Positions 56,642 to 64,000 of a DNA stretch of 64,000 nucleotides are shown in pieces. The translations under genes and the position numbers were made by a program. The DNA comes from Tetmemena sp. SeJ-2015. Taxonomy: Eukaryota; Ciliophora; Spirotrichea; Sporadotrichida; Oxytrichidae. Under the pieces are notes generated by a model. It was not told the DNA's origin. It was given only the letters and a program-made list of their open reading frames with translations, and made no database searches. How positions within the stretch are numbered: position 1 is the first letter of the stretch; the number at the start of each line of letters is the position of its first letter. The stretch covers positions 1 through 64,000 of the forward strand of contig JAJKFJ010021420.1 of the NCBI GenBank assembly GCA_027382625.1, written 5' to 3'.

Positions 56642-58040
56642 AATGAAATAGCTTTTAGTTGAGGCTACAAGAAGGGTCACTCAGATGTGCAATGGGGAAA
56701 TACTTCTAACTCTTAGAGCATTTCTCAACAAAGATAGAATGATGACTTCAGATCGAAGCCCTATGATAGCTATAGTCCAGCAACTAAAAATGAGAGCAAC
56801 TCTGTCAAACCCCAAACAGGAGGGACCTTCTTCGAATAGTTTGGTGCATCCTAGCCTGTTATAAAAAAGGCGGAGTACATCAACAAGCAGAATCCGCAAC
56901 AAACTATAAGCGACTTGCTTGAAGTTGGTAGCAGCTCGAAGCCATAAACTAAAACATAACCAGCAAAATGCAGCAAACTTCTTTGAGTTTGATTTCAACT
57001 CTCAGAATAACTAGCAATAACCAGCAGCATCTGGCTTTGATTTTAACTTTGATGCCAAGCCTCAACTCATTAAATATTTCTTAGGATTAGATGTCCTTGC
57101 TTGATTTTAAATGAACAGCAGCCTTAAACTTAGACTTTAGGTTTTGATTTCAATTCTTTCAGCGGAAGTAGTGCAAATGCATAGCCAATTCAATCTAGTC
57201 AAAATAGTTCTTCAAATAATGCTAATCTTATGGACACTCTTTTCGAATAACCACCTCCTTAAAGAAGTCTGGATGACTTACTGGGTTCAAACAATAGTTC
57301 ACAATTTAATATGCTAGGAGGTTAACAATAGCAGCCCAGCACTGGACTTAACTCAGAGGACTCGTTCAAGATACAGCAATTACTTGCAACTGGCTATCAG
57401 AACGCTCCTTAATAACAACCTCCTCAGTAATTCTTTATTACATTTGTTTTTATGTTTCATGCCTAATCCTTTGGGAAATCTCTCCTCTTAACAGTTTAAC
57501 ATGCAACCCAACTAACAAATGAGCATGAACACTCTTAACTTTAATATGTCTGCAGGAGTAGGCAGAGAGAAAGAAAATGTAGAGAAATCTCTCGTTAATT
57601 TAGAAAACTTATCGCTTGGAAACCAAGTCCAATCACTCAGGTCTAATAATTTATTAAGTTGTATTAATTGCTAATGCTGATCCATTTGCAGAAGCTTTCA
57701 ATAATTCAAAGCCAGTGATTCCTACTACAAATCAAAAAGACGCATTCAGCTTCGTTTAGAGTTAAATATAAGTAGATCAGAAATAAAACCCAGCCTCGCA
57801 AGCACCTCTTATTCAATAAAGCACTCAACCCTAATAAATTAACCAAGGCGCTGGAAACGACTTATTAATTTTTAATGCTTCTTCTTCGGCTTCTAATAAA
57901 CTTCTAATAGCTAGGCTTAACCTCAGCAATAGCAAAATCCTTAGAACTTCAACTTCTTCTGATATATCAATGAATATTTAGTCCCATATATTTTAGTTCT
58001 TTTTAACCAAACTGCTGTAGATTGAAATATAAATTGCTTA
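56642..58040 (+). CDS. NQ-rich clathrin-adaptor-like protein, 5' end missing
   Basis: Long low-complexity coding region rich in Gln, Asn, Ser and Pro with motifs typical of endocytic adaptors: GGTFFEQFGASQP, TISDLLEV, FFEFDFNSQNNQQQP, GFDFNFDAKPQ, DDLLGSNN, DPFAEAFNNSKP and NDLLIFNAS. DPF- and DLL-type motifs bind AP2 and clathrin in epsins and AP180. The stretch beginning GYKKGHSDVQWGNTS looks like the region after an ENTH/ANTH domain, but no such domain precedes it, and that frame is closed by a TGA at about 56658. The frame changes at least four times (about 56960, 57090, 57290, 57430). An N-terminal domain located elsewhere (scrambled) or a different protein family are both possible. Confidence 0.45.
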
Positions 58041-58109
58041 TCTTAAATTACGACTTAATATGCTTAAATTGCAGAAGGAGAGAAGTACTTAGTGATTTTA
58101 GTTTCAAAA

Positions 58110-60101
58110 TCACTTTCTTGCTCCCATGGTGGCCCATTGATTTATGGCGTTAGACTCTACCTGTGCCTCGACTCTTGCCTTGCCAACCTGCTTTCCATCG
58201 AAATTGAGGTTGTAGTCTTCTTGAGTCTTGGTCGAGTTACCGAAAATCTCTGGGTTGTTAGATTGCAAATTTTGGAGTTTGGAGGCCTTGGAGTCGATTT
58301 CTTGTCTGACTGGGCTTCTGGTGGAAAGGGTCTGCTCCATGGTGAAGTTGGGCTTCTTTCTTGGGTCTTCAGAGTGCTCTTGCACGCCAAAGCCAGCCTT
58401 GAGGAATTGAAGCTTGACATTGTCAATTTCGTCTTCACCTCCAAGTCTGAGCTTGATTCTGCCATTGCCGATGCAATTGTTGGTGATAGCATCTTGCTCA
58501 ACTGTAGCGTTGATCACATGCTTGGCGCCAGATATCTTTTTCAAATCTTCAGCTTAGGTAGAGGCAGGAAGTCCCTTCACATCTAGGTCCACTATTAAAG
58601 TCTGTCTATCAGCTGCGTTGTAGTGTTGGATTGTGTTGCCAGTATTATGAATGTTACTGGAGAGTTCTCTCATCTTGGTAGCCATGGTCTGTTTTCCAGG
58701 AACAATAACTTGCGTGGAGTTATCAGGCTCTTCAACTTATCTCACGGGAGAAGCCACATACTCGTGATTATCAAGTGCAGAGCGCAATTGATTATGCTTC
58801 TAATCCTTGCTGCTGTACTGAGTATAATCCTTAGAGATCTAAGCTCTCACATCTTGCTAGGCCCAGTTGCTTTAAGCAGAGACTTCGCTAGACTTGAGTC
58901 CAAGATTCTTCTTAGAAGATGAAGCGCCGAGTTAGGTGTCTCCAAGAATATCTGAGTAGAGATGATCTTGCTTTCTATGCTTGTCAGCGAGGTTATTAAC
59001 ATCTAGTCTTGGCTTATTCATGGGTTAGTATTCAGAGTAATCAGTCTGCTCAAACACTTGCGATGAGAGTTGAGCTTACTTCTTCTTGTATGGATCTTGC
59101 TTGTATCCTTTGTTAATAATCTTAGCGGAGGCAGCCTGAGCAGTCCAGTTGGCATCGGTGCCGAAGCCAGCCTTCTCCACAGTGCTATCATAAGCAGGTT
59201 GGTCATCTTTACCTTCGAGTCCAAAAATCAAGAATCATTTTCAAAAATGTTGGACTGAAGATTGTTAAACTTCATACTTCTGGAGTTAATAGCCTCGCCT
59301 TGATTTTCGTTCTTTTGGGATGCAGCGTTGGTGTGGGTCTGCTGTAGGTTTCTCCAGTCAGCATTGTTGGCCATCAAAGATCCATCCTTTTTAGAGCCAG
59401 TTCCATAAGTTGCAGCGCTTCTTCCATGGAGTTCCTCCATCTTTCTCTGCTCTGCAGTCTTTTATTGTCTCACAGGTTTCCATTGCTTAGTCTCCTTCTT
59501 TGAAGAGAGAACAGGCATGGCGTTTGATCTGTTATCCAAATCTACTCTGTCACTTCCAAAGAGTTTCTCTACTCCTGAGTCAGCTTGACCAAGCTTCTTT
59601 CTTCTGGCTTACTCCTGGATAGGGCCCTCAAAGATTCCACTCTGCCATTTATCTTCTTGTCTGGAAGCCGAAGGAGGGCGATGAGTATCATCATGTCCAT
59701 CACCTTCTGCAAACACTCTTGATCTAAAGGTTGCATTATATCTGGTCCTGACATCCTTATCTCCTGCAGAAGCTGATGACTGAATAAATGCACTATATTA
59801 TAATAGTTGGGTTAACTTCATCCTTGTAGCCGAAGATATTAGAATCTTAGTAGGAGGCTCTGGTGACTTGGGAATGGAGAGGTCTGTCCTTGAAGATTTG
59901 ATCTCTCTTCTTTGAGGATCTCTCCTCGATTGTGGTTCCACTGTCGACTGGCATCACATTGGATCTGAAAGTGTCGTTATTTCTAACCCTGGCGTCATAA
60001 CCATTGGAGCCAGCTCCTGAGTCATGGGAAAGAATGTCAGTGTGATATTCTCTCAATTTAGCTTGCTTCGCGTAACTCATATCTTTGTGATGATGCTTCA
60101 A
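58110..60101 (-). CDS. Protein with IFG-type repeats, ciliate-specific type
   Basis: ATG 60101 (MKHHHKDMSYAKQAKLREYH; or ATG 60080) to TGA 58110-58112. It has repeated units built on S-x-I-F-[GE]: YQDSNIFGYKDE, WQSGIFEGP, KFNNLQSNIFENDS and LQSNNPEIFGNSTK, each set in a polar, charged context such as RTRYNATFRSRVFAEGDGHD. The C-terminal 150 residues form a different, more ordered block (KHVINATVEQDAITNNCIGN, then IDNVKLQFLKAGFGVQEHS). Repeats of this kind are seen in ciliate proteins thought to associate with microtubules or the cortex, but no role can be assigned. Frame changes near 59800-59830 and 59230-59000 probably mark introns or IESs. Gln codons TAG/TAA occur. Confidence 0.55.
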
Positions 60102-60731
60102 ATAGAGATATGCCCTCTCTTAATCTCTCAAAAGTAAATAAATTTTATTAATTTTATATTCAAACATCACTTATTATTGCAAAAAGCAATATATTTTATT
60201 CCATTTTAGAAATATTTAGTTAAGACGTATGGAGACACTTTATTTGAGAGAAACAATTTTCATCCATTAATTGATTTCCATTTGTCCATTTAAATTTTGG
60301 ATAATTCAGCTATATTAAGCACATTTTATTTGGAGTCAGCGCGGCTTTATTTTGATAGCGATGATTCCTTTCGTTGAAATAAATAACATATGATCTCTCT
60401 CATTTTGATTATACTACTTATTCAAACATTCTGCTGAATTTATTCAATAGAATAACTTATAAACTCTATAACAAAATTTGATTGAAATTGAAAAAATTTC
60501 ATAAACAATCTGAATTTGTTATAAATTATAACTAGAAAATATGATGATATAGATAAGTCATAAACGAGTTAAAATGCATACTATTCATAAAATTAATTTA
60601 AATCTATTGAAAAGATAGAAATCTTATTCCAAGAATAAATAAGTCTTTCTTAATCTACTTTTTATCAAGCAGCGCTTGAGGTTTCAAAGTTTCCTTTTAG
60701 AATTTCATCTTCTCATTCTAATTTGATTATA
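60102..60731. other. AT-rich intergenic region
   Basis: Divergent intergenic region of about 630 bases between the IFG-repeat gene (-) and the disordered gene (+). No ORF with coding character, no RNA gene and no telomere-like repeat seen. It must contain both promoters and probably the germline spacer between two macronuclear chromosomes. Confidence 0.5.
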
Positions 60732-63071
60732 ATGATGAATTAATAGCAGCAAAAAAGCTCGAAGGAATAGCAGGATGAAAAGAGAGCCTAGAACTTTATA
60801 CGACAGTCTCACGCCTCTTCTCTGGTAGGCTTTTCAATATCCATTTACAATACTTGCTTCTGTAGCAAAATCTAATCGAAAAGGTCTCCTCCTCTTACAA
60901 CGATAGCATAGTAGTTTCAAACAATGGGATCGCAGGCCCAACTGGTGGTCTCGTTCTCAACAGTAGCAGCAGCAATAATAATATCCCTTCTTCCCAAGAC
61001 CAATACAAAATCATTCCAAACATGATTGTAGTCAATGGCAGCTAAAGAAGAGAGGGATAGGTATTTTCGCAATCCAGGTAGAGCAAGGTGGTTTCCAACA
61101 ACAGACCAGTAAGTCGCTAGTTTCCAATAATCAACATTTTAGACAACGTAGTTTTCTCTTAGTCCTTATCACTAATCTGGAGCTCAAATTGGCATTAGCA
61201 GCGGGATGAATAACGTAAGCAGCAATAACGCTGGCTTTGGGCTTCAGAGCAGCGGACACGGAATTATCATGAGGAACTCGAGTGGCCCTGAGGAAGCCTT
61301 GAATAGACTCTCCTCCGTGGGAGGTGGAGTTGTTTAGTTGTAAGATAATAAGAAGTCAATTTTGGGGCACCAGAGGAACGCAAACATTGACATCCTCACT
61401 CGCAAAAGACAGTGGGAACAAGATAAGAGAGGGACCTTGATAAGTGCAGACGCCTCCAGGCTCTATCAGACCTCAAACAAAATTAATAACGAGATAGACA
61501 AAAGGATGTAAAATGGCTAGCCTGCATAGAGAGAGTCTCTGCAATCCAGGCTTCTGGAGAGAATTACTACAAAGAAGCAAGCTTAAAACGAGATATACCT
61601 GCAAGAAGAGATTTCTAGTGAGGAGGAGGATGACGATGGAGAAACTACGAATCATCATCAGAACGAGATAGAGGAAGAGGATGATGAGAATAAATCAACT
61701 GCAAGAAAGAGTCAGTCGCACTTGAATTAAAGAGGCAAGAGAGCAAGCGAAGCGAAAGTCTATTCTCAGGAGTATGATGATGAAAACGCCGCTGATATTG
61801 AAGATGCTGATAAGGTTGAGGAAGAAGAGCAGGATAACTCTGGCAGTTAAGTCAGGAGAGTCATTGGTAATCAAAAGAAGGGTTTATATAAGGAAGATAT
61901 TGGGAGCAATAGTTCTTCAGCAGTGGGTGGTTAAGGATCGGGAGCGGGAGCTCTTAATGGCGCAGACCTAAAACGGAAGTTTCACTTTTAAATATCCTAA
62001 AAGCAACAGTCTAGTACAGTCTACGGCTCGAAGTTCTTGGATTTTCGCAAAACGTTTTAAAATTTCACTAATTCTAATAAAGCCCTCCACATCGCTAATT
62101 AAAATCAGAGTTCGACCTACGGTCTATAGTAAATTTAAAATTAACAATAAGTATAAAATCAGCAGCAATAATACACGACTTCTTATGGAGGAGGCTTTGG
62201 AGCAAAGCAAAGTTTCTAATCAGAGGAGTAGTATGGCGGAGTTGCAGTTAACTCCAATATCTATTAGAACCACAGTCAAGTCAGAGCTCAAGCTAGTGCA
62301 AGTTAAAAGAAGGACAAGCTTGGCTAGGGCTGGCACAAGTTTGCTGTAACCTCAAACAACTTCTATGATCCTCGCTCAGCTTCAAGCAAGAACTAGCAAT
62401 AAATAGACACCGCGATGCTGATCCAGCAGCAGTCGAGCATGAACCTCTATCAGAATTAAGGCCAACAGCAATCTTCGCACTAGCACTTCCGTTTTCATTC
62501 AAATCGAAGAGCTGATGCTCCCATGCAAAACCATCTGACAAACTCTAATAATTACCAAAACAAGCCATATACATAAGCACCGAACGCTGGAGCAGCTAAT
62601 TTCGGGCGCAAGACTTTTTATGTGAGTGACTATCAAAAGCAAAAGCACTCCATCAATTCTCGTGGGAACAACCCCGCTAATTAGGCTGCAACTGACAAGA
62701 ATTAGCAAACTTTCACCAAGCCAAGAGCCTTGTCAAGACAGGCAGACGCGCATATCAAAATTGAGGTGCATAGAGATGAGAACATCAGAAACCACTTATA
62801 AAGAGAGTAGAGGGAAAACATGAACCTTATGTTCTATGACTTCAACGGCTCTTCATCGAACTAGCAATAGAACAGCACAGGTCAAAATTTTTACTAGAGT
62901 AATGGCCAAAGACAGAATTATAAAGTTGAAGGAGATAGATTACCCACTCGAGAGAGGGGCTATAGAAGTGCATAATAAAATCTAAGAAGGCGAGTCGTTC
63001 CAACCAACCAAGAGATCGGTCTCGGGGAACCTCATAATCAATACGAGGACCTAACGCAAAATGTGTTCTGA
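60732..63071 (+). CDS. Large disordered Gln/Asn/Ser-rich protein
   Basis: ATG 60732 (MMNQQQQKSSKEQQDEKRAQ) to TGA 63069-63071. A GT-AG intron near 60822-60863 follows ASSL. The protein is low-complexity: IVVSNNGIAGPTGGLVLNSS, a helical middle with NIDILTRKRQWEQDKRGTL and ERITTKKQAQNEIYLQEEIS, an acidic block (EEEDDDGETT, EDADKVEEEEQDN), then Gln/Asn/Tyr-rich sequence and a basic C-terminus (NLRRRVVPTNQEIG). Gln is often encoded by TAA/TAG. No domain recognised; the composition resembles RNA-granule or nuclear scaffold proteins, which is inference. Some frame changes (about 61140-61200, 62080-62150, 62930) suggest IESs. Confidence 0.55.
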
Positions 63072-63301
63072 ACAAATAAGCCGCATCTCTGAAATTAAAA
63101 GCCTTCTCGCTCTCCTGAATTGTAAAACTATTTTCCTCCATTCTGAGCGTCTATCTTATAATTTTAAGTTTATATTGGTGATGCAATAATATATTCAATG
63201 TAAGTTATACTTTATTTAGATTAGCCTTTCTAAAGTCTCATTTGCGAATAACTTAGTAAAGACAATTGCATCCTATTTTTCTTGAAATTTAAATGGATGT
63301 C
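63072..63301. other. Spacer between a gene end and a scrambled segment
   Basis: AT-rich, with no coding pattern except near its left edge, where a shadow frame continues. It ends at the CSN4 pointer, beyond which (toward lower coordinates) the minus-strand CSN4 frame no longer makes sense. It is therefore expected to be eliminated. Confidence 0.5.
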
Positions 63302-64000
63302 TAGCCCTCTGATGAGACAGTCTTTTAGTGCTCTGCAAGAGATTCCTCGAAGTGCTTTACGTCTGGCTTCTTAATATAATTAAATTTTTAATGAAAATCC
63401 TAATTGAATTAAAATAGTAAGTGAAAATAGACTATCTTAAAAATTAATTCAACCTAGTCAAAAAAATGATTGATCAAATATTTTATATCCAAAACTCACA
63501 CTTCAGATTTAAGGATTTTAAATCTATCATAGTCAATAAATTTTCATTTTAATGAAATCATCAGCTGTAATCTTTCCCATAAACATCCTATCTAGGATAT
63601 CATACTGCTCTAGCTTTGAACTTCTTGGGTCCTTATGAATGACAGTCAAGATTCTAGCCTTTTAGGGTCCTGCTGGGGCAAGAAGAGCACATGTTGCAGC
63701 ATTTCCCAAGAGAACAAGAAGGTCTGCAGGGTCGACTCCTTCTTGATTTGAGAGTTCATAGAAGGAGAAGGAGGCATTTAGAAACTTTCTTTTAGAGTCA
63801 GCGATCCTAGCATGGCTAACCTTGTACCTGATTCTGACTGCGATATCTTACACCTTATGAATCAAGTGAGCTGCCTTGTTGATATATTTCTCCGCATTAA
63901 CTGCATCGTCAAACTCGAACCAGTGCTCAGCAATTGTGACATACAGCTGACCCTTTTCATCATCTGAAACTTAGCGATTCACGTTCTCCACGTTTATCTT
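63302..64000 (-). CDS. CSN4: CSN4 middle germline segment(s), partial at window edge
   Basis: The minus-strand frame from the window edge encodes the TPR/helical part of COP9 signalosome subunit 4: QLYVTIAEHWFEFDDAVNAE, KYINKAAHLIHKV, IRYKVSHARIADSKRKFLNA, ILTVIHKDPRSSKLEQYDIL and DRMFMGKITADDFIK. A 178-nt IES (63371-63553, pointer ATTAA) follows. Then KPDVKHFEESLAEHQKTVSS leads into pointer TCAGAGGGCTA (63312-63302), where the frame leaves CSN4. The next residues of CSN4 are encoded on the plus strand from 50097. The N-terminal half lies outside the window. There is no stop codon here because the gene is broken in germline order. Confidence 0.93.
63371..63553 (-). other. IES, 178 nt, pointer ATTAA
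   Basis: ATTAA on the minus strand at 63553-63549 and 63375-63371. Removing one copy with the insert joins ITADDFIK to KPDVKHFEESLAEHQ in frame. A longer repeat, TTCATTAAAA, also flanks most of it but would give the wrong frame. Confidence 0.87.

Noticed and set aside
58092..58922. Rightward ORFs of 60-164 residues
   Set aside because: They are antisense to the IFG-repeat gene, whose minus-strand frame has the repeats and the TGA stop.
1..64000. Macronuclear chromosome, or Euplotes-type code with programmed frameshifting
   Set aside because: TGA is the only stop and TAA/TAG are Gln. Frame breaks coincide with direct repeats whose deletion restores homology, and two genes are physically scrambled; this fits germline DNA of an Oxytricha-like ciliate.
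1..64000. tRNA, rRNA, CRISPR arrays, bacterial operons or telomeres
   Set aside because: No cloverleaf-like, rRNA-like or repeat-spacer pattern and no telomeric tract was noticed; a covariance-model scan for tRNA genes would be needed to be sure.

Overview
The window reads as germline (micronuclear) DNA of a spirotrich ciliate of the Oxytricha/Stylonychia/Tetmemena kind. Every recognisable gene uses TAA and TAG as glutamine and ends at TGA. Introns are tiny (about 31-51 nt, GT...AG). Reading frames are broken by AT-rich inserts flanked by short direct repeats (pointers); removing the insert plus one repeat copy restores frame and family homology. These inserts are internal eliminated sequences (IESs), many only 10-26 nt long. 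All reading was done by hand, so long gene limits are approximate, and some one-base frame breaks may be sequencing errors.

Layout: an LRR protein (-), a SHIPPO-repeat axonemal protein (+), a TPR/membrane protein (+), coiled-coil and unknown genes (9.5-16.2 kb), a multipass membrane protein (+), an SppA/S49 protease (+), a large unknown gene (-), an EEF1A-lysine-methyltransferase-like enzyme (+), and an ArfGAP (+) split by a 5.4 kb, GC-richer DDE transposon. Then come two genes with CTFxP motifs, a PTEN-like lipid phosphatase, TRAP-alpha (-), DDRGK1/UFBP1 (+), a cyclic-nucleotide-gated-type K+ channel with a zinc knuckle (+), an HMG-box protein (+), coiled-coil and FAIM-like genes (-), NAF1 (-), VPS26 (+), an RBM26/27-like RNA-binding protein (-), a second HMG-box protein (-), an adaptor-like NQ-rich protein (+), two repetitive or disordered genes, and part of CSN4.

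Two genes are scrambled. The PTEN-like gene lies in six pieces: pieces 1, 3 and 5 on the + strand at 34.1-34.9 kb, and 2, 4 and 6 on the - strand at 38.3-37.4 kb. Pointers of 15, 7, 8, 5 and 9 bp join them in frame. One complete-looking gene sits between the two blocks. COP9 signalosome subunit 4 (CSN4) has its C-terminal piece at 50.1 kb (+) and its preceding part at 63.3-64.0 kb (-), joined by an 11 bp pointer. Six or seven other genes lie between. Neither gene can be expressed in this order; both need inversion and deletion during macronuclear development.

The transposon carries an IS630/Tc1-like transposase and two further ORFs, all readable only with the host's Gln code, and ends in inverted repeats next to a direct AGCT. 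Cutting between the AGCT copies removes 5445 bp and rejoins the ArfGAP frame, so the whole element acts as one giant IES.
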